NCBI GenBank assembly: GCA_903934275.1
Contig: CAIZNF010000119.1
Span: 1 to 22,577 of the forward strand
Direction: 5' to 3'
From: an uncultured Nitrosomonadales bacterium
Lineage (GTDB): Bacteria > Pseudomonadota > Gammaproteobacteria > Burkholderiales > Gallionellaceae
Length of the DNA stretch: 22,577 bases
This document shows positions 7,520 through 15,012 of this stretch, piece by piece. The notes beneath the pieces are model-generated. The model was not told the DNA's origin. It worked only from the letters and a program-made list of their open reading frames with translations, and did no database searches. The translations under genes and the position numbers were made by a program. Every line of letters begins with the position of its first letter. Position 1 is the stretch's first letter.

Positions 7520-7566
7520 AAGTGGCATACCGCATGCATGGGAGCTTTCTATGCAGAGCGCGAACA
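7520..7566 (-). repeat. Right copy of the cytidylyltransferase/PseG junction repeat
   Basis: It covers the last codons of the cytidylyltransferase and, in another frame, an abandoned 5' end of the PseG-like gene (FALCIESSHA, as in the intact gene). The identity is 26 of 26 in the core (7536-7561). The homology ends shortly after the GM of GMGHL. Confidence 0.88.
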
Positions 7567-8226
7567 CAATCGAATCGCCTCTTCCGTCCCGACCCATCGA
7601 TTGGGAGCCTGCTCAGCAATGGTGCAGGCATACCGATAATCCGTCTCGGTATCCACCGTTAAACGCAAATCCGGACGTTGCTTGGCTACGGGTATTTCCA
7701 ACTCACCGATCCTGAAAATATCCGGGTGCTCTTGGATATATTCGTTGACATGTTCGCGGTGATTGGACGCATGACCTTCTCGCGCACTTCTTTCCAGCGC
7801 GGCGAAAGTAAAAATCTCCGCGCCCACACCCAGTGGCATAGCACCGAACGAGTGGGTGTAATCGTTGTGCTGGGCCAAGTGCTGCTCTATCAATCGTTGC
7901 AGCTCTTCGATGTCGGTAAACGGATTATCCGCCGTCAGTCGCACGACATGCTCAAAACGGTTCTCGTTTGCGCACTGGTAATACCTGTCCAGCACATCGC
8001 TTTCGCTGCCACGGAAAACCGCTACGCCCTTGGGCAGGCAATGCTGTGCGATGGCATCGTTCTGCAGCGAATCACTGGTGGCGACCACCACCTGTACCGG
8101 GTACGCCAGCAGGGACAATCTGCCCAACACATGATCCAGCAGCGCCTTGCCCGCAATGGGCTTCAACACCTTTCCGGGCAAACGAATCGAACTCATTCTA
8201 GCTTGTATGATGACGCCAACGCTCAC
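7549..8226 (-). CDS. SpsF/NeuA-like cytidylyltransferase
   Basis: Protein of 225 aa. The nucleotide-binding N-terminus is IIQARMSSIRLPGKVL (residues 6-20), followed by VVVATSDS, SDVLDRYY and RLTADNPFTD, as in SpsF-type cytidylyltransferase-domain proteins. In nonulosonate clusters such proteins are expected to activate the acid with CMP. The ATG overlaps the synthase stop (ATGA, 8223-8226). The TAG stop lies inside the 26-nt repeat, and originally the PseG start overlapped it. Whether it accepts legionaminate, pseudaminate or another acid cannot be told. Confidence 0.85.
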   Translation of the reverse strand: MSVGVIIQARMSSIRLPGKVLKPIAGKALLDHVLGRLSLLAYPVQVVVATSDSLQNDAIAQHCLPKGVAVFRGSESDVLDRYYQCANENRFEHVVRLTADNPFTDIEELQRLIEQHLAQHNDYTHSFGAMPLGVGAEIFTFAALERSAREGHASNHREHVNEYIQEHPDIFRIGELEIPVAKQRPDLRLTVDTETDYRYACTIAEQAPNRWVGTEEAIRLCSRSA

Positions 8227-9239
8227 GCCAGATCATTCCAAGTTAGTACTGTATCTTTTTCCATGTCAGCGGCTACCGTGCGCCCGGCGATCTGCTCAAA
8301 GTATTTTGGGGCGATGCCATAACCGGGGCGTTTGACGGCGATATCCTGCTCAGTCAAGCGTCCCCCCGCTTTCACGCTACGGTTAAGTACCACGCTCTTG
8401 CGATTATTTCGCCGCGTAACTTTCTCACTCTCGGCCGGGCGCTTGATCCCGGAGCCGCGCATAATTTCAAAGCTGCGCACCGCCTCCACCAGCCATTTCA
8501 TTTCCGCCGGATCGGCAGACAATACATGGTCAGGGCCGACCGCTTTCTTGTCCCAAGTGAAATGCTTTTCGATCACTCGTGCGCCCATGGCCACCGCACA
8601 CAAACAGGCGATCGGCGACAGCGTATGGTCAGAATAGCCTATATCCAATTGCGGAAAGGCTAGCATCAGGGTCTGCATGGCCGCCAGATTCACATTCTCC
8701 GCATGGGTCGGGTAACTAGTGATAGCGTGCAGCAGGATCAACTTTTCGTTCCCCTCCGCTAGGATCGCATCCACCGATTCCCGTACTTCTTCCAGCGTAC
8801 ACATGCCGGTTGAGAGCAGCACGGGCTTGCCGGTACGGGCGACATAGCGCAGATAGGGAAGATTGACTGCATCATCCGAACCGATCTTGTGCGCACCGAC
8901 ACCACAATTTTCCAGCAGATCCACATCGGTTTCATGCGAAGGCGTAGAGAACCAGTCCAGCCCTTTGGATTCGGCATACTTGAATACATCGTGATGCAAG
9001 GCCTCATCCACTTCATACTTTCTGAACAAGTCGTGTTGCGACACCACGCCCGTGTTCTCCATGTCGAAAATGGCTTTGGTGCTGGTGATCGTGTCGGCGC
9101 GATAAGTCTGCAACTTGACCGCATCCACGCCACAGCCGTGAGCCGCGTCGATCAGGCGCTTGGCCTGCTCAAGCGTGGTGAAATTGCCGCCAATTTCGGC
9201 GATGATGTAGCAACGGTCTGAACGATAATTTTTAAACAT
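8223..9239 (-). CDS. NeuB-family nonulosonic acid synthase
   Basis: Protein of 338 aa with the two NeuB/PseI/LegI domains. The N-terminal barrel has AEIGGNF (14-20), VKLQTY (41-46), STPSHETDVDLLE, KIGSDD, LLSTGM, GYSDHT and IEKHFTWDK..GPDH. The C-terminal SAF/antifreeze-like domain (about 275-338) contains RKSVVLNRSVKAG and GYGIAP. The family condenses PEP with a C6 amino sugar to give a C9 keto acid. It lies between the methyltransferase (1-nt gap) and the cytidylyltransferase (4-nt overlap), the logical order of synthesis then activation. Assignment to Neu, Leg or Pse type is open. Confidence 0.93.
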   Translation of the reverse strand: MFKNYRSDRCYIIAEIGGNFTTLEQAKRLIDAAHGCGVDAVKLQTYRADTITSTKAIFDMENTGVVSQHDLFRKYEVDEALHHDVFKYAESKGLDWFSTPSHETDVDLLENCGVGAHKIGSDDAVNLPYLRYVARTGKPVLLSTGMCTLEEVRESVDAILAEGNEKLILLHAITSYPTHAENVNLAAMQTLMLAFPQLDIGYSDHTLSPIACLCAVAMGARVIEKHFTWDKKAVGPDHVLSADPAEMKWLVEAVRSFEIMRGSGIKRPAESEKVTRRNNRKSVVLNRSVKAGGRLTEQDIAVKRPGYGIAPKYFEQIAGRTVAADMEKDTVLTWNDLA

Positions 9240-9240
9240 A

Positions 9241-10176
9241 TTATTTTCTCAATTCGAAACAATGGAACGCCGGTTGCTCATTACCGGGCAAGGTCTTGTC
9301 AATTTCAAGAAGCGGCTCAAGAAATGCCCTCATGGTTTGTATCCACTTGGCTTTTATTGAAACCAATTTTTCCGGGGGCAACTCATTTGCCATCTCAAGC
9401 AAAACCGGGAAAAGAGGACGCAACCCAATGTCCCATGTTTGAATGGTGAGCTTGCTCAGATGAGAGTGGTGACGTTCAACTTGCAATCCCGCCTGCTCAA
9501 ATATGGACTGCCATTCATCCCGAGATTTGGCTTGGCGGATATTGTCGGCAAATCGTCCCCGATCGAGCATTTCCAGAAACTTCCACCGCTCATCGCCTCC
9601 CTTCACATACAACTGATTATAAAAACTGAATTGCGGAAAGGTGATATTCGGCAGCATCAAGCAAGCCCGCCCACCCGGTTTAAGTATTCTGGAAATTTCC
9701 TGAATTACCTCTTGTGGAGAATCGAGCCAATAAACAATGTTGGAAAAAATGCTGTTGAATGACTCATCCGGAAAAGGCAATGGCTGATTCGCATCCCCTT
9801 GTTTGAGCGCATCATACAAACCAATCTGCCCCGCTTTTTTAAGAAGATTTATTTTGTGATCAAATCCTACATCAATCTGATATCGCGGAGGCTTTGTTAC
9901 TGCCGGACTCAAACTTTCATCATATGAATCGAAAACATCGACATTCTTAAAAAATTGGTCCAACTGAGACACTGAACGGAAGGCATCAAAACTGCTGTCG
10001 AACTCGCCGCCAGCCCTGATGAACGAAAATGTGCCATCGCCACATCCCAGGTCAAGAGATGGAGAACATAGCTCAAAAGCATTCATGGTTCTGATATCAA
10101 TCTCGCGCCAAAGCGCCGTTTCCGGTCGAAGCCAAAAAACATTGAGTAGCTGCTCGAAGGTGTTGTCTGTATCCAT
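9241..10176 (-). CDS. Class I SAM-dependent methyltransferase
   Basis: Protein of 311 aa. Motif I is LDLGCGDGTF (41-50). Later motifs include PFPDESFNSIFSNIVYWLDSP and EISRILKPGGRACLMLP, typical of Methyltransf_11/25 proteins. A 70-residue insertion separates motif I from the acidic region. It probably methylates the sugar or its precursor; the target is unknown. An AGGAAA SD precedes the ATG. It starts 3 nt after the stop of the upstream radical SAM gene and ends 1 nt before the synthase start. No membrane segments are visible. Confidence 0.85.
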   Translation of the reverse strand: MDTDNTFEQLLNVFWLRPETALWREIDIRTMNAFELCSPSLDLGCGDGTFSFIRAGGEFDSSFDAFRSVSQLDQFFKNVDVFDSYDESLSPAVTKPPRYQIDVGFDHKINLLKKAGQIGLYDALKQGDANQPLPFPDESFNSIFSNIVYWLDSPQEVIQEISRILKPGGRACLMLPNITFPQFSFYNQLYVKGGDERWKFLEMLDRGRFADNIRQAKSRDEWQSIFEQAGLQVERHHSHLSKLTIQTWDIGLRPLFPVLLEMANELPPEKLVSIKAKWIQTMRAFLEPLLEIDKTLPGNEQPAFHCFELRK

Positions 10177-10179
10177 AGC

Positions 10180-11253
10180 TTATTTTCCTATCAGTTGAAT
10201 GCGGTGCACATAGTTTCGCACGGTGAAAGTCCGTTCACCCACCAGTGCCTCTTCGTCTTCCGTTTTTCTGGGCAGATAACATTTACGGCAGACCGCACTT
10301 TGCATGAAACCGCGCGGCTGCAGGTGCATGTCCCGCACAACCTTCATTTTTTCACCATGCCATACCTGATGCATGGTTTCCTGTTTGATGTCTCCGATCA
10401 CTTCGCGGTTTTCCTCGTCGTTCGAGCACTTCATCACCAATCCATCGGCACCGATTACCAGCCGCTGGTATTGCTGGGGGCAAGTGAATTCTTCTAGGTA
10501 TTCTATGTGAGTGTCATTGGAAAGGTAATCTATCAGTGGATTGAACGCCACCAGGTCGGTGCAGGGCGCGAAAGTATTGTAGTAAGCGTCGGGGCCGGTT
10601 TCGGCGATCGCGGGCCAGATGCCCTGAACCTTGATGACCGGGCGCTTGAGCCCGTGCTCTTTCTTGTACTGTTTGATAGCCTTTATTTTGCCGAGCAGAT
10701 CGTCAAACTTCAGCGGCCTGCGGACGCGCTCATACGTCTCGCCCAAGCCATCCACCGAGATCGTTATCCAATCTACTCCCGCTTCCACCATTTTTTGGAA
10801 ATACGGCAACGTCAGCTTGCCGCCATGCGTCAACAAGGAGACCTCATTGATGCCATGATCCTTCGCATATTTGATCGCCTCAATGAATTTCGGGTGCAGG
10901 GTCGCCTCACCGCGCAAACTCAGACGGATGGCCGGAACCTTGCCATCGATCTCGTCGATGATTTTCTTGTACAGCTCCCAGTCCATGCGCGTGACATTGA
11001 CGCGTTGTTTGAATTCATCGGTAATGGTGTAGCACATCGGGCAGTGAAGGTTGCACACCGACGATAATTCAATGTCCACCAGCAAGGGAAATTCCGACAC
11101 TTTTTGCTGTTTCGCATAATCCGACCAGTTGCGCCGGTACTCGGCGTATTCTGCCTCCCAGCCTTCGCCGCGATATTGCTCGAACAGGGCCTCTCTTTCT
11201 GCCGTGTCCATCGAATAGTTGCCCTTGTTGATCGGCACATTACGCTGGTTCAT
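10180..11253 (-). CDS. Radical SAM/SPASM protein, second copy counting from the left edge
   Basis: Protein of 357 aa. Cluster motif C67-x3-C71-x2-C74 (CNLHCPMC). SPASM cysteines are C258, C276 and the pair C322/C325, the same arrangement as the paralogue at 1256-2347. The N-terminal 60 residues form a charged helical lead-in. It likely carries out a radical step on a sugar intermediate, since it sits beside a methyltransferase and the NeuB synthase. A GGGAAAGAG sequence precedes the ATG. Its 5' end is duplicated at 12791-12836, where a relic reads MTQRNVSINKGN against MNQRNVPINKGN here. It originally overlapped the epimerase stop by ATGA. Confidence 0.88.
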   Translation of the reverse strand: MNQRNVPINKGNYSMDTAEREALFEQYRGEGWEAEYAEYRRNWSDYAKQQKVSEFPLLVDIELSSVCNLHCPMCYTITDEFKQRVNVTRMDWELYKKIIDEIDGKVPAIRLSLRGEATLHPKFIEAIKYAKDHGINEVSLLTHGGKLTLPYFQKMVEAGVDWITISVDGLGETYERVRRPLKFDDLLGKIKAIKQYKKEHGLKRPVIKVQGIWPAIAETGPDAYYNTFAPCTDLVAFNPLIDYLSNDTHIEYLEEFTCPQQYQRLVIGADGLVMKCSNDEENREVIGDIKQETMHQVWHGEKMKVVRDMHLQPRGFMQSAVCRKCYLPRKTEDEEALVGERTFTVRNYVHRIQLIGK

Positions 11254-11283
11254 GTTTTCTCTTTCCCAATTTCGAACGGATGG
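11208..11283 (-). repeat. Left copy of the epimerase/radical SAM junction repeat
   Basis: This 76-nt segment covers the first ~15 codons of the radical SAM gene and about 30 nt before it. The upstream part still encodes a relic of the epimerase tail (IRSKLGKRK, against IRSEREKM in the intact epimerase). It matches 12791-12863; the coding part agrees at 38 of 46 aligned positions. Confidence 0.85.
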
Positions 11284-11358
11284 TTATCGCCGACACGTGA
11301 GATTCATTTGTTTTTTGACTATGCTGCGGGCCCAAATAGAAGGTGGGGGTGAGAGGCT

Positions 11359-12744
11359 TCATTTGTCGGTGTCCAAGCAATAATAGCCACCCGTTTTGGC
11401 TGCACCTCTGAATTCGATCAAGCCATTTTCTTTGAGCTGTTTGAGCCAGCGTTCAATGGTTCGCTTTGTTAGCTTGAAGACAACTGCCATTTCACCAGCG
11501 CGTTGCCCTGGGTGGGAATGAATATATGAAAGCAAGCCATTTACACCGACATTTACACCGACATTTACACCGACATTTACACCGACATTTACACCGTCAC
11601 TTACTCCGCTATTCGATGCGCCTTGTGTTTGGGTGAATGTTACCATTACGCCACCGGCGAATTCATTCACTTCGAATTTAACTTCTGGGTATTCGCGAAG
11701 GGCTTTGCGAATACGGATGAAGCCGCTGCCGTATTTTTCAATATTGCCAGTGAGGTAAAAGCCTTCAGCAACCAGTTTATTGCGCAAGCTGGAGCGGTAG
11801 TTGTCTTTTTGAATATCGGCAACGCTGACGCCACCGTAAAAGATGCCGGGACTGAAGATGGAAATCTGGTCGTCGAATATTTTGATCTGAATGTCTGAGC
11901 CATCGGTATAGTTGCGGTGGATGACGGCATTCAACAGGGCTTCACGTATTGCGGGCAGTGGGTAGCCAAAGCGTTCTTTACGCTGGATGCTGCCATCAAA
12001 CTCGAAAGCAACGCTGATATAAGAAATGATGAACTTCATCGACTGTTCGACTACTTCAAAAAGCGTGTCGGTGAATTGGCGGTCGTCGATAATCATATCG
12101 GGTGTTTTGAAGCGACCGATGTGGACATGATGACGGATCGGTTCTTTAGCAAACAACAGCAAGGCCGCCCAAGTGGGATGGCCGTCTATTATGTAGTTAA
12201 GTTTTTCCAATGCATCGAAGTCTGCACTTTCCAGTGCGAAGCGGCCATTGTCGTTTACCTGGCTAATAAATCGCTTGATCTTTGGCATAGATAGCTCATC
12301 CAGCGTGTGCTTTCCGGCTTGATGTGCATCCCACGAGAGTTGTAACGACTGCATGTAGAGATCGGCAATTTCGCCTAATGCAAGCTGATGATTGGAGCTG
12401 GCTACGCGCTTGAAATATCGCCCTCGTGTGTTGACCGGCTTGACGGGAAATTCACCCATACGGATGGTCACGACGGTTTTGCGATGTTCGGTGAAAGTCT
12501 CCATATCCGGAATCAACGCGGGGCTGGTCGTGGATTTGATTTGCCCCAACCATTCATTCAGTGTTTCTTTGCCCAGCGTCACGCCGCAAACTGAGCCAGT
12601 GTTAGTCACGCCGACCAATACTATGCCGCCTTGCGCGTTGGCAAAGGCTACCAGTGACTCAACCGTAGTTTTGTCAAAGGAGGCTTTGAATTCCAGTGTC
12701 TGGGATTCTCCGGCGGTAATGAGTTGGTCAAGGGTTACGTGCAT
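11359..12744 (-). CDS. AlbA_2/Schlafen-like ATP-binding DNA-binding protein
   Basis: Protein of 461 aa. An N-terminal AlbA_2 (Schlafen-type) domain, about residues 10-120, has TLEFKASFD and AFANAQGGIVLVGV. A GHKL-type ATPase segment follows (EALLNAVIHRNY, ISIFSPG, GSGFIRI). A linker of five VNVG-type repeats leads to a C-terminal winged helix (GQRAGEMAVVFKLTKRTIERWLKQLKENGLIEF). Such proteins are annotated as putative transcriptional regulators or defence-related; no defined function is known. The gene interrupts the glycan operon between the epimerase and radical SAM genes and is flanked by copies of that junction. The start is 2 nt after the stop of the relic frame (12747-12836). Confidence 0.87.
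   Translation of the reverse strand: MHVTLDQLITAGESQTLEFKASFDKTTVESLVAFANAQGGIVLVGVTNTGSVCGVTLGKETLNEWLGQIKSTTSPALIPDMETFTEHRKTVVTIRMGEFPVKPVNTRGRYFKRVASSNHQLALGEIADLYMQSLQLSWDAHQAGKHTLDELSMPKIKRFISQVNDNGRFALESADFDALEKLNYIIDGHPTWAALLLFAKEPIRHHVHIGRFKTPDMIIDDRQFTDTLFEVVEQSMKFIISYISVAFEFDGSIQRKERFGYPLPAIREALLNAVIHRNYTDGSDIQIKIFDDQISIFSPGIFYGGVSVADIQKDNYRSSLRNKLVAEGFYLTGNIEKYGSGFIRIRKALREYPEVKFEVNEFAGGVMVTFTQTQGASNSGVSDGVNVGVNVGVNVGVNVGVNGLLSYIHSHPGQRAGEMAVVFKLTKRTIERWLKQLKENGLIEFRGAAKTGGYYCLDTDK
11539..11610 (+). repeat. 12-bp tandem repeat inside the ATP-binding protein gene
   Basis: Unit ATTTACACCGAC is repeated from 11539 to 11598: four exact copies, a fifth with one mismatch, then a degenerate sixth. 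As 12 is a multiple of three, copy-number change keeps the frame and lengthens or shortens the VNVG linker between ATPase and winged helix. Similar hinge repeats occur in this family. Confidence 0.93.
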
Positions 12745-12746
12745 GT

Positions 12747-12836
12747 TCAGTTTATGGCGATGACACAGGGACGTAATTTATCCGTCATACCCATCGAACA
12801 ATTACCCTTGTTGATGGACACGTTACGCTGAGTCAT
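12747..12836 (-). pseudogene. Relic 5' end of the radical SAM gene
   Basis: This 29-codon frame starts at an ATG overlapping the epimerase stop (ATGA, 12833-12836). The first 15 codons (MTQRNVSINKGNCSM) match the start of the intact radical SAM gene at 12 of 15 positions. The sequence then diverges and stops 2 nt before the inserted ATP-binding gene. It shows what followed the epimerase before the insertion. Confidence 0.8.
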
Positions 12837-12863
12837 TGCATCTTCTCCCTTTCCGAACGGATG
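12791..12863 (-). repeat. Right copy of the epimerase/radical SAM junction repeat
   Basis: This is the partner of 11208-11283. It contains the intact last codons of the epimerase and the relic first codons of the radical SAM gene. The two copies are diverged (about 83% over the coding part), unlike the nearly identical copies at the VapBC block. Confidence 0.85.
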
Positions 12864-13702
12864 ATGTTTTCTATTCCTGCACAAAAGGAAGTCTCAGGTC
12901 TCCACCCAAGCTCCTTCCCGGCCTTCGTAATATCCGCAACAACATCCATCAGCTCGTTGGCGCGGATTGCATTGTCACAGACAACTTCTTTTTGCGTGTC
13001 CGCAATGTCCTGAATGGCATCAATGACCTCTTGCACGCTCAGCGAAACGCCGGAACCGATGTTGTAAACACGGTGCCCGTCCGGCTTGTCCAGAGTTGCC
13101 AGTAGCGCCGTCACGAGATCTTCCAGATAGACATAATCCCGCTTGGGCGCCAAATCCTTCACGACAATTTTTCCCCCATCATCCAGTGCCTGGCTGATGA
13201 TCGCGGGAATCAGAAAATTTTCCGCCTGGCCAATGCCGTAAACATTGAATGGACGTATCGTGGACACCGGCAAATCGTATGCGCTTGCATAAAATTCACA
13301 GGCTTCTTCGGCCAACCGCTTGGTCAGCGCATAGGGATTGCTTGGCCGAATCGCGCTGTTTTCGCCGATTGGCAGGCTATCCGGATGTCCATACACATAT
13401 GCGCTGACGTAGGTCATGGGAATGCGTTTTTTCCTGCAAAACTCCAGGACATTTACCGTTCCCTGCACGTTCGTCCGGCAGAACGCCTGCGGATTGTCCC
13501 AGCTATCCGGAACGAAGGTCTTGCCCGCCAGATGGAACACATGCGCAATGTCTTGCTGCGCAAATTTTGCCAGGGTTTCCCGGCTGGCAATGTCACCATC
13601 CGCAGAATCTACCGGCACCACATCCCGCCCCCGAGCTTTCAGCCCGGATACGAGTGCCCTGCCGATAAAGCCGCTCGCTCCGGTAACCAGTATCTTACTC
13701 AC
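12833..13702 (-). CDS. NAD-dependent epimerase/dehydratase (extended SDR)
   Basis: Protein of 289 aa. The Rossmann motif is TGASGFIG (7-14), catalytic Y124-x3-K128 (YALTK), Ser at S100 (VSAYVYG), and the NDP-sugar segment RPFNVYG. It likely epimerises or reduces the keto sugar made by the LegB-type dehydratase. The start overlaps the nucleotidyltransferase end by 8 nt (13695-13702), and the stop overlaps the relic radical SAM start. It is shorter than most dehydratases, so a reductase or epimerase role is favoured. Confidence 0.88.
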   Translation of the reverse strand: MSKILVTGASGFIGRALVSGLKARGRDVVPVDSADGDIASRETLAKFAQQDIAHVFHLAGKTFVPDSWDNPQAFCRTNVQGTVNVLEFCRKKRIPMTYVSAYVYGHPDSLPIGENSAIRPSNPYALTKRLAEEACEFYASAYDLPVSTIRPFNVYGIGQAENFLIPAIISQALDDGGKIVVKDLAPKRDYVYLEDLVTALLATLDKPDGHRVYNIGSGVSLSVQEVIDAIQDIADTQKEVVCDNAIRANELMDVVADITKAGKELGWRPETSFCAGIENIIRSEREKMQ

Positions 13703-14420
13703 CCAAGAACCTCTGCTTCATTTGGTCAAACTCTTCGATCGCCTGCATATAGTCATCAGGTCTCCCTATATCTAGCCAATATCCATCAAACCTTCGAACA
13801 GCGGCGGGTTGCCCTGCGGCCATTAAATCATGCATCAGATTATCGAAGCCGTAACTCTTGCCTTCCGGGATGAAGTCGAGAATGCGGCGGCTGGCCATGT
13901 ACACCCCCATACTCACCAGATATTCGTTGCTGGGCTTCTCCCTGAAGCCGGTCAAATGGTTGCTCGCGCCCATTTCCAGCACGCCGTAATCAACCTTCTG
14001 TTCGCGCATGTAAGCGGAAATGGTGAAGATGTTGTTCTTGCTGACGTGCTCATCGAAAATATTCGAATAGCTTAGGTCGGTCAGGATGTCGCCGTTCATG
14101 ACCAGGAAGTTTTCCGGAAGATCGTGGATCAAGCGCAACGGTGCCATGGTGCTGAGCGGCTTATCTTCCAGCGAGTAGTCGATCTTTACGCCCCATTTTG
14201 CGCCGCCCTGAAAAAAAGCTTTGATGATTTCGGCCTGATGGTTCACCGCCATGGTGATATGGTCAAAACCATGCCGCACGAGTTGGCGGACGATCACCTC
14301 CAGGATGGGGAATTCGCCTATGGGCATCAGCGGTTTCGGCAACACCACGGTGTAAGGGCGCAAACGCGTTCCTTTGCCGCCGGCAAGAATGATAGCGCGC
14401 TTAGGCATTGTAGATGACAT
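13695..14420 (-). CDS. Sugar-phosphate nucleotidyltransferase
   Basis: Protein of 241 aa of the NTP_transferase family. It has the N-terminal LAGGKGTRLRPYT signature (12-24), PKPLMPIG, a catalytic NGDILTDL loop and a C-terminal GYWLDIGRPDDY segment. It makes an NDP-sugar from a hexose-1-phosphate, probably the substrate for the LegB-type dehydratase; a PtmE-like GlcN-1-P role is possible but it lacks CBS domains. An SD-like GAGG lies about 10 nt before the ATG at 14420. The family-typical start would be MPKRAIILAGG at 14408, the extra four residues coming from the relic at 14401-14436. Confidence 0.87.
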   Translation of the reverse strand: MSSTMPKRAIILAGGKGTRLRPYTVVLPKPLMPIGEFPILEVIVRQLVRHGFDHITMAVNHQAEIIKAFFQGGAKWGVKIDYSLEDKPLSTMAPLRLIHDLPENFLVMNGDILTDLSYSNIFDEHVSKNNIFTISAYMREQKVDYGVLEMGASNHLTGFREKPSNEYLVSMGVYMASRRILDFIPEGKSYGFDNLMHDLMAAGQPAAVRRFDGYWLDIGRPDDYMQAIEEFDQMKQRFLGE

Positions 14421-14436
14421 CGCAGATTTTCCTCAT
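14401..14436 (-). repeat. Relic of the LegB-type dehydratase 3' end before the nucleotidyltransferase
   Basis: A short minus-strand frame ends KICDVIYNA-stop and overlaps the nucleotidyltransferase start. The intact dehydratase ends KSDIYNL-stop at 15013-15036. The shared DNA is two blocks, AAATCTG and CATCTACAA, with a 5-6 nt indel. The match is short, but it mirrors the junction duplications around the other accessory blocks. Confidence 0.5.
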
Positions 14437-14482
14437 TTACTTTTCTTCTTTATCGTATGCTTAAACTTCAAGACTGCAAAGT

Positions 14483-14977
14483 TCAGCTCGATTGAGGTTT
14501 CTGTGTCGCTGGTTTGCAAATCTTCACAAAGATTTCGGCGATTAATTCTTCGCTACTTTGCATCAATGTTTTCTGATTTGCTTTGTCTTGTATGGTCGAG
14601 AGTTCTTTGACGTTTCGGGATAACTCGCGAATTTTGGTAAAGGTTTCGATGATCGAGATCGTTGCTTGTGTCGCCACTGGACTCTTGAGTATCGTGGCAA
14701 GCATGTACAAGCCTTTTTCCGTGAAGGCGCTCGGGAGCTTTACTTTTCCACCCTTAATTGAAGTCGAAAATTTCGACTTCAATGCATCCCATTCAGTTTT
14801 ATCAAGTTCGATGATGTATCCTGCCGGAAATTTATCCGGGTTGTTTTTTACTGCTTCATTGATTCGCTTGGTCTCTACGCCATAGATATTGGCGACATCG
14901 CTATCGAGAAGCACACTTTGCCCCCCGATCTCAATTATTTTTCCTTTCAGATTTTCTATTTTCACCATGTCACTCAT
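14483..14977 (-). CDS. ORF6N-domain protein
   Basis: Protein of 164 aa. An ORF6N domain fills about residues 5-100 (KGKIIEIGGQSVLLDSDVANIYGVETKRINEAVKNN...PAGYIIEL and LPSAFTEKGLYMLATIL), followed by a coiled helical tail (about 105-150). ORF6N proteins are phage-related and thought to bind DNA; their cellular role is unclear. It lies between the dehydratase and the nucleotidyltransferase, interrupting the operon without breaking either gene. It appears less GC-rich than its neighbours. An alternative start is the Met at residue 4 (14968). Confidence 0.87.
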   Translation of the reverse strand: MSDMVKIENLKGKIIEIGGQSVLLDSDVANIYGVETKRINEAVKNNPDKFPAGYIIELDKTEWDALKSKFSTSIKGGKVKLPSAFTEKGLYMLATILKSPVATQATISIIETFTKIRELSRNVKELSTIQDKANQKTLMQSSEELIAEIFVKICKPATQKPQSS

Positions 14978-15012
14978 ATCTATTTACCCCCGTTATCTCA
15001 TGCAATATGCGT

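Noticed and set aside
7678..8322. 214-aa plus-strand open frame
   Set aside because: Lies opposite the cytidylyltransferase and synthase genes; no recognisable domain.
10507..11067. 186-aa plus-strand open frame
   Set aside because: Antisense shadow of the radical SAM gene, which has clear cysteine motifs.
11539..11610. Possible CRISPR-like array
   Set aside because: The unit is 12 bp, directly tandem with no spacers, and codes in frame within a protein.
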